Shown piece by piece: positions 53,286 to 62,402 of a DNA stretch of 64,000 nt. The stretch comes from Cupriavidus oxalaticus (GTDB lineage: Bacteria; Pseudomonadota; Gammaproteobacteria; Burkholderiales; Burkholderiaceae). A program made the translations under genes and the position numbers. Under the pieces are notes generated by a model, which worked only from the letters and a program-made list of their open reading frames with translations, was not told the origin of the DNA and ran no database searches. The DNA is taken from the NCBI RefSeq assembly GCF_004768545.1, contig NZ_CP038635.1, positions 2,356,001 to 2,420,000 on the forward strand, in the 5' to 3' direction. The stretch's first letter is position 1. Each line of letters starts with the position of its first letter.

Positions 53286-54809
53286 ATGACAGTCATCAAG
53301 CAAGAAGACCTCATCCAGAGCGTCGCCGACTCCCTGCAGTACATCAGCTACTACCACCCGATGGACTACATCACCAGCCTGGGCCGCGCCTATGAGCTGG
53401 AGCAGAGCCCGGCGGCCAAGGACGCGATCGCACAGATCCTGACCAACAGCCGCATGTGCGCGGAAGGCAAGCGTCCGATCTGCCAGGACACCGGCATCGT
53501 CACGGTCTTCGTCAAGGTGGGGATGGACGTGCGCTGGGACGGCGCCACCATGGGCCTGACCGACATGATCAACGAGGGTGTGCGCCGCGGTTACACGCAC
53601 CCCGACAACGTGCTGCGTGCCTCGATCGTCAGCCCGCCCGAAGGCGGCCGCAAGAACACCAAGGACAACACCCCGGCCGTGATCCACTATGAAGTGGTGC
53701 CGGGCAACACCGTCGACATCCAGGTCGCGGCCAAGGGCGGCGGCTCGGAGAACAAGTCCAAGTTCGTGATGCTGAACCCGTCGGACTCGATCGTCGACTG
53801 GGTGCTGAAGACCGTGCCGACCATGGGCGCCGGCTGGTGCCCGCCGGGCATGCTGGGCATCGGCATCGGCGGCACCGCCGAGAAGGCGATGGTGATGGCC
53901 AAGGAATCGCTGATGGAATCCATCGACATCCAGGACATCATCGCCCGCGGCCCGAAGGACTGGGTCGAGGAACTGCGCGTCGAACTGTACGAGAAGGTCA
54001 ACGCGCTGGGCATCGGCGCGCAAGGCCTGGGCGGCCTGGCCACCGTGCTGGACGTCAAGATCATGGCCTGCCCGACGCACGCCGCGTCCAAGCCTGTCGC
54101 GATGATCCCGAACTGCGCCGCCACCCGCCACGTGCACTTCACGCTGGACGGCAGCGGCCCGGCCAAGCTGGAAGCGCCGGACCTGTCGCAATGGCCGGAG
54201 GTCGAGTGGGCACCCAACACCGAGACCTCCAAGCGCGTGGACCTGAACACGCTGACGCCGGAAGAAGTCGCCTCGTGGAAGCCGGGCCAGACCCTGCTGC
54301 TCAACGGCAAGATGCTGACCGGCCGAGACGCCGCGCACAAGCGCATCGCCGACATGCTGGCCAAGGGCGAGAAGCTGCCGGTGGACTTCAAGAACCGCGT
54401 GATCTACTACGTCGGCCCGGTCGATCCGGTGCGCGACGAGGCGGTCGGCCCGGCCGGCCCCACCACCGCCACGCGCATGGACAAGTTCACCGAGATGATG
54501 CTGGCCGAAACCGGCCTGATCTCGATGATCGGCAAGGCTGAGCGCGGCCCGGCGGCAATCGAGGCCATCAAGAAGCACAAGTCGGCCTACCTGATGGCCG
54601 TGGGCGGTGCCGCCTACCTGGTGGCCAAGGCGATCAAGGAAGCCAAGGTGGTCGGCTTCGAAGACCTCGGCATGGAAGCCATCTACGAGTTCGACGTCAA
54701 GGACATGCCGGTGACGGTCGCCGTGGACAGCGAAGGCACCTCGGTGCACAAGACCGGCCCCGCCGAGTGGCAGGCCAAGATCGGCAAGATTCCGGTCGCC
54801 GCGCTGTAA
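53286..54809 (+). CDS. fumA: class I fumarate hydratase (iron-sulfur)
   Basis: Interconverts fumarate and malate with a labile [4Fe-4S] cluster. The 507-residue protein has cluster-ligand regions RPICQDTGIVTVFVKVG, GAGWCPPGMLGIGIGG and MIPNCAATRHVHFTLDG. The C-terminal beta domain follows, with GPTTATRMDKFTEMM. Start ATG at 53286; an in-frame start 27 bp upstream is less likely. A TATGAT -10-like box lies near 53244. Followed by a strong terminator. Confidence 0.95.
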   Translation: MTVIKQEDLIQSVADSLQYISYYHPMDYITSLGRAYELEQSPAAKDAIAQILTNSRMCAEGKRPICQDTGIVTVFVKVGMDVRWDGATMGLTDMINEGVRRGYTHPDNVLRASIVSPPEGGRKNTKDNTPAVIHYEVVPGNTVDIQVAAKGGGSENKSKFVMLNPSDSIVDWVLKTVPTMGAGWCPPGMLGIGIGGTAEKAMVMAKESLMESIDIQDIIARGPKDWVEELRVELYEKVNALGIGAQGLGGLATVLDVKIMACPTHAASKPVAMIPNCAATRHVHFTLDGSGPAKLEAPDLSQWPEVEWAPNTETSKRVDLNTLTPEEVASWKPGQTLLLNGKMLTGRDAAHKRIADMLAKGEKLPVDFKNRVIYYVGPVDPVRDEAVGPAGPTTATRMDKFTEMMLAETGLISMIGKAERGPAAIEAIKKHKSAYLMAVGGAAYLVAKAIKEAKVVGFEDLGMEAIYEFDVKDMPVTVAVDSEGTSVHKTGPAEWQAKIGKIPVAAL

Positions 54810-54867
54810 GCATCGCCACGCGAGCGCATCACGCCGAGGCGGTAGAATCTGCCCTAGCACTCGAAAA

Positions 54868-54892
54868 AGCCGGGTTCCGACCCGGCTTTTTT
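54868..54892 (+). terminator. terminator of the fumarase gene
   Basis: AGCCGGG/CCCGGCT stem (54868-54887) with five A before and six T after. Confidence 0.9.
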
Positions 54893-54936
54893 CTGCCCTC
54901 TTCTTTCCAGTCCTTTCCAGTCGTCCTCGCATCCCA

Positions 54937-55746
54937 GTGAACCCAGCACCCATCGGCATCTTCGATTCCGGCCTTGGCGGCCTGTCCGTGCTGCGCGAGA
55001 TCCGCGCGCTGCTGCCGCAAGAATCGCTGCTGTACCTCGCCGACTCGAAATATGCGCCTTACGGCGAGAAGCCCGAGACGTTCGTCGAGGCGCGCACGCT
55101 GCAGGCGTGCGAATGGCTGCTCGGCCAGGGCTGCAAGGCGCTGGTGATCGCCTGCAACACGGCGACCATGCACGCGGTGCAGACCTTGCGCGAGCGGCTG
55201 CCGGTGCCGATCATCGGCGTCGAGCCCGGCCTCAAGCCGGCCGCCGCGGCGAGCCGCAGCAAGGTGGTGGGCGTGCTGGCGACCGCCAACACCCTCAAGA
55301 GCGCCAAGTTCGGCCGGCTGCTGACCTCGCTCGAGCACGAAAGCCGCTTTATCTGCGAGGCCGGCCTTGGCCTGGTATCGCTGATCGAGCAAGGCGACCT
55401 CGACGGCCCCGCCGTGCGCGAGCGCCTCGATGCCTACCTCACTCCCATGCTCGAAGCCGGCGCGGACACGCTGGTGCTGGGCTGCACGCACTACCCTTTC
55501 CTGTCCGGCACGATCCGCGAGATGGTCGGAGACCAACTGGCGCTGGTCGACACCGGCAGCGCCATTGCGCGCCAGCTCGCCCGCAAGCTGGCCGAGCACG
55601 GCCTTTGCGCGGACACCGGCGCGCTGCCGCGCGACCGCTTCGTTTCCACCAAGGACGCCGCGCACTTGCGCGCGATGGCAGCAGCGCTGCTGCGGGTGGA
55701 CGCGGATGCGGAAACGGTGGTGATCGAGCCGGCGCCAGCGTTCTAG
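54937..55746 (+). CDS. murI: glutamate racemase
   Basis: Makes D-glutamate for peptidoglycan. The 269-residue protein has Asp10-Ser11 (GIFDSGLGGLSV), catalytic Cys73 in ACNTATM and Cys183 in LGCTHYPF. Starts with GTG at 54937 without a strong ribosome site. Convergent with the AAA+ gene. Confidence 0.95.
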   Translation: MNPAPIGIFDSGLGGLSVLREIRALLPQESLLYLADSKYAPYGEKPETFVEARTLQACEWLLGQGCKALVIACNTATMHAVQTLRERLPVPIIGVEPGLKPAAAASRSKVVGVLATANTLKSAKFGRLLTSLEHESRFICEAGLGLVSLIEQGDLDGPAVRERLDAYLTPMLEAGADTLVLGCTHYPFLSGTIREMVGDQLALVDTGSAIARQLARKLAEHGLCADTGALPRDRFVSTKDAAHLRAMAAALLRVDADAETVVIEPAPAF

Positions 55747-55768
55747 CCGGCGCCTGCCCTGCGGCAGG

Positions 55769-58069
55769 TTATTGCAGGAAGCCCAGCGGCCGGTGCTCCC
55801 GCACCTCCGGCTTGATGGCATGTTCCTGGCGCAGCTGCGCCAGGAATTCGTCCGGCGTCAGCGCCTCGCCCAGCAGCACGCACTGGCGCTTGACGGTGGC
55901 GAAGTCGCCTGGCGTCAGGCAATCCATCGCATCCAACTCGCGCCGCATGGCATCGGTCAGCAGCGTGGCGTCGCCGCCCAGCGCTTCGTCGACGAACATC
56001 GCCGCCCGTTGCTCCGGCCTCAGCGCCAGGAAGCGGATCTTGAACGAGAAGCGCCGCAGCGCGGCCTCGTCAATGCGGTCGAACAGGTTGGTGGTACAGA
56101 TGAAGATGCCGTTGAAGCGCTCCATGCCCTGCAGCATCTCGTTGACCTCTGAGATCTCGTAGTTGCGCACCGCCTGCTGGCGGCTCTGCATGAAGCTGTC
56201 GGCCTCGTCCAGCAACAGCACCGCGCCGTCTTCCTCCGCGCGCGCGAACATGGCCGCGATCTGCTGCTCGGTCTCGCCCACGTACTTGCTCATCAGGTCA
56301 GAGGCGCGCCGGATCATCAGCGGCAGGTCCAGCTCGGCGGCGATATGCTCGGCGAGCGCGGTCTTGCCGGTGCCGGGCGGCCCATAGAAGCACAGCGTGC
56401 CGCGCTGGCGCACGCGCAGTGCATCGACGATCTTCACCACCTCGTAGCGGGTTTCCAGGTGCAGGTTTTCCAGCCGGTAATGCGTGACCACCGGGCGGGC
56501 CTCGGCCTCCGGACGCAGGCCCATGGCGCGGTCGGCATGCTCCAGCTGGCGCAGGATCAGCGCTTCGACCGGTTCCGCCACGTCGGGCCGCGCCAGCTCG
56601 ACAAAACGCGCCGCCGATTGCACCTGCGCCGGCGTCAGCGTCTTGCGGGCGGCCAGGCCGCTGATGAAGGCATCGCTGACATCGAGCCCACCCAGGTGCT
56701 TGCGGATGATGTTCTCGCGCACCAGCGGCGGCGGGATCTTCAGTTCGAGGTGGAACTGGAAGCGGCGCAGGTAGGCCGGGTCGATCTGCCGGATCGAATT
56801 GGAAATCCAGATCACCGGCACCGGGTTCTGCTCGAGGGTCTGGTTGACCCACGCCTTGCCGTTGACCGACGCGCGCGTATCTTCCTGGCCGAACAGGCTC
56901 ATCAGCTCGCGCGCGCTGCCGGGGAAAACGTCCTCCACCTCATCGAACAGCAGCGCGGTATGCGCGCGGCCGCGCAGGAAGGCCTGCGATACCTGCAGCG
57001 AGCGGTAGCGGTCCTTGCCCGACAGGCTGTTGCCGTCGCGGTCCAGGCAATCCACCTCGTACAGCTCGCAACCGGCCTCGCGCGCCAGCAGGCGCGCAAA
57101 TTCAGTCTTGCCGGTGCCGGGCGGGCCGTAGATCAGCACGTTGACGCCGCTGGCGTGCTGGCGCGTGGCGTTGGCGAGCAGCGCGCACAGGTAGCGGGCA
57201 TCGGTCTCGACATGCGGGTAGTCGGCGACGGTCAGCGTGGGCGGCGCGGCCGGGCGTGTGAACACCGCCATCATCTCGGCCTCGTTGGCGTAATTGCCCA
57301 GCAGCACGTGCAGCAGCCGGTCGGACAGGCGCATCAGGTCGCCCAGGTCGGTGACGCTGTTCTCGGGCAGCGGCTGCTCGATCAGGTTCAGCGTTTCCAG
57401 CCGCGAGCCCGGTCGCAGCGACGCGGCCACGTCGGCCGCCCCGGCACCGGTCAGGCCGGCCAGGATCTGGAAGGCTTCCTGGCTGTGCGCCACCTTGCAA
57501 TCGACCATGACCGCGCGCAGGTCGCGCTTGTACTTGGCCAGCGCCGCGTACAGCAGCAGCTTGCGCTCGTGGTCGGGCAGGTCCAGCACGCGGCTGAGCA
57601 TGTCGATATTGCGCACCAGCAGCACGCGCTCGCCGTCCAGCCGCTGCGCGATGGCGGCGGCCGAGGCGTCGAACACGGCGAACATGTCCTTGGCGTGGTG
57701 CTTGACGTACTCGTCGAGGTAATAGAACAGCGCGCTTTCGTCGAAGGCACTGTTCCACTGGCCGTGGCGGTCCAGGAATTCCTCGGGCGTCAGCCGCGCC
57801 GCGCCCTTCCACGCGGGCATGTCGGCGCAGCGGGCGGCCAGGAAGCGCTGCACGCGCAGCACCACCCCGTATGGCCACACCATTTCCTGCGCGCTGACGG
57901 TCAGCACATCGTTGATATTGCTGCGCAGGTTGAAGCGCGGACCCAATGCGCACACCACGCGCAGGGCAAATTGCGCGCACATCCAGTCCAGCGCGGAGCT
58001 GGACGACACCCCGGGCATGGAGCGCAGGAGCGTCGATCGGTCATCTTCAGCGGAACGTGTGAAATCCAT
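55769..58069 (-). CDS. tandem AAA+ ATPase with large N-terminal domain
   Basis: A 766-residue cytoplasmic protein. About residues 1-280 are a helical region with no motif I recognise. Two AAA+ modules follow: Walker A GPPGTGKTEFAR (315-) with Walker B ALLFDEVED (372-), then Walker A GPPGTGKTALAE (563-) with Walker B VLLLDEADSF (617-). The second module has the CDC48/FtsH-like YVGETEQQIAAMFARAEED pore/linker stretch. Arginine fingers follow in both (AYLRRFQF; AALRRFSF). Probably a remodelling ATPase acting on unknown clients. Start MDFTRSAEDD is preferred over a longer frame because of a GGGGAA site. Confidence 0.85.
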   Translation of the reverse strand: MDFTRSAEDDRSTLLRSMPGVSSSSALDWMCAQFALRVVCALGPRFNLRSNINDVLTVSAQEMVWPYGVVLRVQRFLAARCADMPAWKGAARLTPEEFLDRHGQWNSAFDESALFYYLDEYVKHHAKDMFAVFDASAAAIAQRLDGERVLLVRNIDMLSRVLDLPDHERKLLLYAALAKYKRDLRAVMVDCKVAHSQEAFQILAGLTGAGAADVAASLRPGSRLETLNLIEQPLPENSVTDLGDLMRLSDRLLHVLLGNYANEAEMMAVFTRPAAPPTLTVADYPHVETDARYLCALLANATRQHASGVNVLIYGPPGTGKTEFARLLAREAGCELYEVDCLDRDGNSLSGKDRYRSLQVSQAFLRGRAHTALLFDEVEDVFPGSARELMSLFGQEDTRASVNGKAWVNQTLEQNPVPVIWISNSIRQIDPAYLRRFQFHLELKIPPPLVRENIIRKHLGGLDVSDAFISGLAARKTLTPAQVQSAARFVELARPDVAEPVEALILRQLEHADRAMGLRPEAEARPVVTHYRLENLHLETRYEVVKIVDALRVRQRGTLCFYGPPGTGKTALAEHIAAELDLPLMIRRASDLMSKYVGETEQQIAAMFARAEEDGAVLLLDEADSFMQSRQQAVRNYEISEVNEMLQGMERFNGIFICTTNLFDRIDEAALRRFSFKIRFLALRPEQRAAMFVDEALGGDATLLTDAMRRELDAMDCLTPGDFATVKRQCVLLGEALTPDEFLAQLRQEHAIKPEVREHRPLGFLQ

Positions 58070-58429
58070 GGACGGTTCCCCGAGTTCGCCGTGGCGGGGC
58101 CGACCGACCGGCGCACCGCCTCGTCTGCAGTTTCTTCCTATGCTAGCGCGCTTTGCTGCCCACCGCGCGGGGATAGGCAAAGCTGCCACCAGCGACTGTG
58201 GCCTGTGCCACCGAAGCTACGGATCCTTGCGGGCGCGCAAACCCGCGCAAGATAGCGCCAACCGCTCCACACGGCTGCCTGATCTGGCGGTATAACTTGC
58301 CGCGGCAGAAAATTCCAGTTGCGACGCACAAATCACAACAAATAAGAATCATTATCGTTTATACTAGCGCGCTGACACGCTGCCCCAGAGTGGCGCTCCC
58401 ACGTCAACCTAGTTGAAGGAGCGTTTATC
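58070..58429. other. 360-bp intergenic region upstream of the iron-uptake genes
   Basis: Holds the Fur-type box and a TATACT (58360-58365) for the rightward iron genes; nothing else could be supported in it. Confidence 0.5.
58338..58356 (+). promoter_or_regulatory. Fur-type box upstream of the tonB operon
   Basis: The 19 bases matching GATAATGATAATCATTATC at 14 positions end in AATCATTATC. It overlaps the promoter whose -10 is TATACT at 58360-58365, so iron-loaded Fur should repress. Confidence 0.75.
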
Positions 58430-58495
58430 ATGGAATTGCTGCTTAGCCTGCTGGTCGGTTGCGGCATCTCGCTGATCCTGTTTTACCGCAAGTGA
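58430..58495 (+). CDS. 21-residue hydrophobic peptide, Fur-controlled
   Basis: ATG preceded by GAAGGAG. The product has 21 residues: after MELLLSLLVGC the helix continues GISLILFYRK, a single membrane-spanning pattern with a basic end. It is the first ORF after the Fur box; tonB, 85 bp further on, lacks a ribosome-binding site of its own. It may be a small membrane protein or a leader peptide. Confidence 0.6.
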   Translation: MELLLSLLVGCGISLILFYRK

Positions 58496-58580
58496 TGGCG
58501 CACGGTCGCTGCTGCTCGTGGCGCTGGTTGTACCGAGCCAGGCCCTCCTGCGCCTGCCGGCAGACTTTTGTTGTTGACAC

Positions 58581-59234
58581 ATGTTCGATCAACGCTTCTT
58601 CAAGATTACGCTCGCCGTCCTGCTGTTCCACGCCGGCCTGCTCTACCTGATCCAGAGCGGCCTGGGCCGCAAGCTGACCGAGGCGGTGGTCGCCCCCGAG
58701 ATCGTCGCCCGCATCATCCCGCTCGAACCGCCCAAGCAAGAGGCCCCGCCCGAGCCGCCCAAACCCAAGCCCAAGCAGGAAACGCCGCCGAAGCAGGTCA
58801 AGGTGACCACGCCCAAGCCGGCGCCGCAGCCCAAGCCGACTCCGCAGCCGGTGGCCAACCTGCCGCCGACCCCGAGCGCGCCGGAAGCGCCGGCCGCACC
58901 GCCTGCGCCGCCCGCACCGCCTGAACCCGCTCCGGCGCCCGTTTCCGCCGCGCCGCGCGCCGTCGGCATCGGTGAAATCCAGTGCACGCCGCCCCAACCG
59001 AAGTATCCTTCTCAATCGCGCCGCATGGGCGAGACCGGCAGGACAGTGGTGCGCCTGACCACAGATGAAGGCGGCAAGGTCGTCAAGACTTCCGTGGTGT
59101 CGTCGAGCGGCTCGTCGCGCCTGGACCAGGCCGCGGTGGAAGCCGTGCAGGCCATGCGCTGCAAGCCTTACATGGACAACGGCCGTGCCATCGCCGTCAC
59201 GGCGCAGCAGCCAATCGGCTTCGAACTGAACTGA
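58581..59234 (+). CDS. tonB: TonB energy transducer
   Basis: A 217-residue TonB. It has an N-terminal transmembrane anchor (ITLAVLLFHAGLLYLIQSG), a Pro/Lys/Ala-rich periplasm-spanning linker (EPPKPKPKQETPPKQ and several PPAPP blocks), and a C-terminal domain (YPSQSRRMGETGRTVVRLT) that contacts outer-membrane receptors. Followed by exbB and exbD; together they power heme or siderophore uptake. No Shine-Dalgarno is visible before the ATG. Confidence 0.94.
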   Translation: MFDQRFFKITLAVLLFHAGLLYLIQSGLGRKLTEAVVAPEIVARIIPLEPPKQEAPPEPPKPKPKQETPPKQVKVTTPKPAPQPKPTPQPVANLPPTPSAPEAPAAPPAPPAPPEPAPAPVSAAPRAVGIGEIQCTPPQPKYPSQSRRMGETGRTVVRLTTDEGGKVVKTSVVSSSGSSRLDQAAVEAVQAMRCKPYMDNGRAIAVTAQQPIGFELN

Positions 59235-59306
59235 TCACCGATCCGCTACCCGATTTCCGATCATCCGATCTGACCTAAACCAAGCGAACTCACCAGGAAC
59301 CAACCC

Positions 59307-60035
59307 ATGCAGGACCTCGGACTCTCCCACCTCTGGACGCAAGGCGACTTCGTCATGCGTGCGACCGCCATCATTCTGCTGATCATGTCGCTCGCCTCTT
59401 GGATCGTGATCTTCACCAAGGCCTGGGATCTGGTGCGCCTGAAGAAGATGGCGCAAGGCGCGGAAAAGCGCTTCTGGCACTCGGACGACTTCGACCATGC
59501 GCTGGAAACCCTGGGCGCCAATGATGCCAACCCGTTCCGCACGCTGGCCATCGCCGGCAAGGAAGCCGCCCAGCACCACCGCGCCAGCCAGCCGCAGCTG
59601 CACGACGTGATGGATATCTCCGACTGGCTGACCCGCTCGCTTAAGAGCTCGATCGACGACGCCGTGGCGCACATGCAGTCGGGCCTGGCGGTGCTGGCTT
59701 CGGTGGGCTCGACCGCACCGTTCGTCGGCCTGTTCGGCACGGTGTGGGGCATCTACCACGCGCTGATCGGCATCGGCGCCTCGGGCGTTCCGACCATCGA
59801 CAAGGTCGCCGGCCCGGTGGGCGAGGCCCTGATCATGACCGCCTTCGGCCTGGCCGTGGCAATCCCCGCGGTGCTGGGCTATAACGCACTGACGCGGGGC
59901 AACAAGGCGGTGATCTCCAAGCTCAACCGCTTCGCCCACGACCTGCACGCCTACTTCGTGACCGGCGCCCGCGTGCGCCCCACCGGTGCCCGCAGCGAAG
60001 ACGGCACCGTGCGCCTGGCCGCGGCCCAGCGCTAA
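59307..60035 (+). CDS. exbB: ExbB proton-channel subunit
   Basis: A 242-residue inner-membrane protein with three helices (ATAIILLIMSLASWIVIFTK; GSTAPFVGLFGTVWGIYHAL; ALIMTAFGLAVAIPAVLGYN). It is the MotA/TolQ/ExbB family. Forms the proton channel with ExbD that energises TonB. Confidence 0.95.
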   Translation: MQDLGLSHLWTQGDFVMRATAIILLIMSLASWIVIFTKAWDLVRLKKMAQGAEKRFWHSDDFDHALETLGANDANPFRTLAIAGKEAAQHHRASQPQLHDVMDISDWLTRSLKSSIDDAVAHMQSGLAVLASVGSTAPFVGLFGTVWGIYHALIGIGASGVPTIDKVAGPVGEALIMTAFGLAVAIPAVLGYNALTRGNKAVISKLNRFAHDLHAYFVTGARVRPTGARSEDGTVRLAAAQR

Positions 60036-60056
60036 TCCGCAAGCAAGGAAGTCATC

Positions 60057-60470
<414 letters not shown>

Positions 60471-60500
60471 GGAGGCGCGCCGGCAGGCGTTGCGCACTGG

Positions 60501-60527
60501 AAGGGCATCCCGCGGGATGCCCTTTTT
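60501..60527 (+). terminator. terminator of the tonB operon
   Basis: Stem GGGCATCCC/GGGATGCCC followed by five T. Confidence 0.88.
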
Positions 60528-60599
60528 CGTTTACTGGCCGCTCGCCGCTGCAGGGCGCTGGACCGGATCGCTGTTTGTCGAATCTTCGATCCATGCTAT

Positions 60600-60618
60600 T
60601 GTAATGATAACAATTCGC
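60600..60618 (+). promoter_or_regulatory. Fur-type box upstream of hemP
   Basis: TGTAATGATAACAATTCGC matches the 19-base Fur consensus at about 13 positions. It lies about 100 bp before hemP. Confidence 0.65.
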
Positions 60619-60714
60619 ATTTATGATTCATCCATCGATTGCGCCATCGGTGGCGCACCCCTGATGCCTTTTCCCCTGCGCGCCCATGGCGCCAGGCCGA
60701 CCCGGAGCCAGATG

Positions 60715-61044
60715 ATGAGCACTCTTTCCCTGCCGCTGTCGCAACCGCGTGAAGTCACCCGCCGCCGCCTGTCGCTGCGCCGTGTCGAGGTGGCCCAGCC
60801 GCGCCGCGAGACCGCAGCCGCGAAAGCAGCCCCGTCGACGATCGCATCCATGAAATCGGCCGTAGCCGCCCTGCCCGCCCGGCTGGAAGCGTTGGTGCGC
60901 GACAGCCTGTCGTCGGCGCCCGCCGGCGAACCGGTCGCACTTGACGCGATCATGCGCGGCAACAGCACGCTGCCGATCCTGCATAACGGCGAGGTCTACA
61001 CGCTGCGCGTGACGCGCTATGGCAAGCTGATCCTGACCAAATGA
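60715..61044 (+). CDS. hemP: HemP hemin-uptake protein with extended N-terminus
   Basis: The C-terminal 40 residues (PVALDAIMRGNSTLPILHNG and VTRYGKLILTK) carry the HemP signature. HemP is usually around 60 residues; here 109 residues are read from the ATG at 60715, which has GGAG seven bases upstream, adding an Arg/Ala-rich N-terminal stretch. HemP supports hemin receptor function and is typically Fur-regulated, matching the box upstream. Confidence 0.85.
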   Translation: MSTLSLPLSQPREVTRRRLSLRRVEVAQPRRETAAAKAAPSTIASMKSAVAALPARLEALVRDSLSSAPAGEPVALDAIMRGNSTLPILHNGEVYTLRVTRYGKLILTK

Positions 61045-61253
61045 CGCATCCTGGCGGCAAGGCCATGCGCTGAAGCCGAAGGGAACTGTTTGAGGGCCGC
61101 GTCTGCCGCGGGTGCCACGCAAGTGGCAGTACAGACTTTTGTGGGGACCACCTCGGAACGAGGTGTTGGGCAGTAGCCAGGTGCTGGCGCCGCGGCGGGA
61201 ATTCCAGACCCCTCGCCATATCGGCCACACCCAGCCATGCCCTCTTTTATTCT

Positions 61254-61284
61254 GCCCCGCAGGCCCTGGCCTGCGGGGCTCTTT
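61254..61284. terminator. hairpin between hemP and the GlcG-like gene
   Basis: Stem GCCCCGCAGG/CCTGCGGGGC with T-rich sequence on the plus side and A-rich on the other. The preceding 200 bp contain further short inverted repeats (for example ACCTCG/CGAGGT near 61150) but no gene. Confidence 0.65.
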
Positions 61285-61319
61285 CATGCGCGGCTGGTGC
61301 CGCGCAACGGGCCCTGCTA

Positions 61320-61727
61320 TTACAGGCCCAGAGCGGCGATGCCGGCGCGGGCAATCTGCGCGTCTTCGGTCGACTTCACGCCCGAAACGCCGACGGCACC
61401 GACCACCTGCTCGTTGGCGACGATAGGCACGCCGCCCTCCAGCATGCCCTGCAACACCGGTGCGGTCATGAACGAATAGCGGCCGTTGTTGATCATGTCT
61501 TCGTAGATCTTCGATTCACGACGGCCCAGGGCGGACGTACGGGCCTTTTCCGCGGCGATATGGGCCGAGATCGGCGCGGCGCCGTCCAGGCGCTGCATCG
61601 CCAGCATATGGCCACCGTCATCGACCACGACGATGGACACAGCCCAGTGATGGTTCTTCGCTTCGGTTTCCGCCGCGGCCATGATCTTCTTCACATCGTC
61701 TGCCGTCAGAACCGTCTTTTGCTGCAT
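61320..61727 (-). CDS. GlcG/HbpS-like heme-binding family protein
   Basis: A 135-residue protein of the DUF336/GlcG family: VSIVVVDDGGHMLAMQRLDGA, YSFMTAPVLQGMLEGGVPIV and VGAVGVSGVKSTEDAQIARA are diagnostic. Relatives bind heme or act in heme/cobalamin-linked pathways. Its place beside hemP and the tonB operon suggests a heme role, by context only. Start MQQKTVLTADD with AGGAG seven bases upstream; eight extra residues are possible. Confidence 0.82.
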   Translation of the reverse strand: MQQKTVLTADDVKKIMAAAETEAKNHHWAVSIVVVDDGGHMLAMQRLDGAAPISAHIAAEKARTSALGRRESKIYEDMINNGRYSFMTAPVLQGMLEGGVPIVANEQVVGAVGVSGVKSTEDAQIARAGIAALGL

Positions 61728-61823
61728 GCCACTCTCCTGGTCATTCATTTGGTTGGAGACCGAAGTATACCCCGCACCCCATGCCATCGTCATCGCGCCC
61801 ACGCGGCAGCGGCGGGCAAGAAA

Positions 61824-61844
61824 ATGGCCCGCACAGGCGGGCCA
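61824..61844 (-). terminator. terminator of the repeat-protein gene
   Basis: Stem ATGGCCCGC/GCGGGCCAT with four-base loop, followed on the minus strand by TTTTCTTG. Confidence 0.8.
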
Positions 61845-61868
61845 TTCGTCATGCAGACACGGCGGCAA

Positions 61869-62126
61869 TCAAGCGCCGTCGGTGTACGGATCCGGCTTGC
61901 CGATGCGGGCACCGTCGGTGTAAGGGTCAGGCTTGCCGATGCGCGCGCCGTCGGTGTACGGGTCGGTCTTGCCGACGCGGGCGCCATCGGTGAACGGATC
62001 GACCTTGCCCATGCGGGCGCCGTCCAGGTACGGGTCAGGCTTGCCGGTCGCGGCGAACGAGGCGGTGGACACTGCGCACAGCGCGGCCAGCACGGAGGCG
62101 GCGGCAATTGATTGTTTGAGCTTCAT
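61869..62126 (-). CDS. secreted protein made of five 12-residue repeats
   Basis: An 85-residue protein with a signal peptide (residues 1-25, ending SFA). The mature chain, residues 28-85, consists of repeats of GK-x-DP-Y/F-T/L-DGAR-x: for instance GKPDPYTDGARI. The units are 12, 12, 12, 12 and 10 residues, matched by a 36-bp DNA period (61872-62045). No cysteine in the mature part. AAGGGGA precedes the ATG. Acidic DP and DG turns could bind metal; function unknown. Confidence 0.8.
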   Translation of the reverse strand: MKLKQSIAAASVLAALCAVSTASFAATGKPDPYLDGARMGKVDPFTDGARVGKTDPYTDGARIGKPDPYTDGARIGKPDPYTDGA

Positions 62127-62355
62127 GAGATTCCCCTTGCAATTCTGGTCGGTAAGGCACCGCGGCGGACGACTCCTAAAACAAAAAAAGCCGCCGTCAT
62201 CGCGATGTCATGCCTCTAGTTTAGGGAAAACCCTTAAGACGATAGACGTGACGCTTTGAGCAGTCCGTTCAAATAATTTGATGGGCGTCAAACTAGGGAA
62301 TCATCCAGGGAACCGGCGCCTGCGGCTCGTGTCGCGATATGCAAGCCAAAAGGAA

Positions 62356-62373
62356 AGGGCCCCGCAGGGCCCT
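62356..62373 (-). terminator. terminator of the Tyr/Pro-rich protein gene
   Basis: Minus-strand stem GGGCCC-TGCG-GGGCCC followed by TTTCCTTTT. Confidence 0.7.
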
Positions 62374-62402
62374 GTATTCCACAGCGTTTCGGCGCCGGCC
62401 GG

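Noticed and set aside
54843..54848. TAGAAT as a murI promoter
   Set aside because: The fumarase terminator lies between it and murI and no suitable -35 is present.
56345..58255. 636-codon plus-strand frame across the AAA+ gene
   Set aside because: The minus-strand frame carries both AAA+ modules; the plus frame is a shadow.
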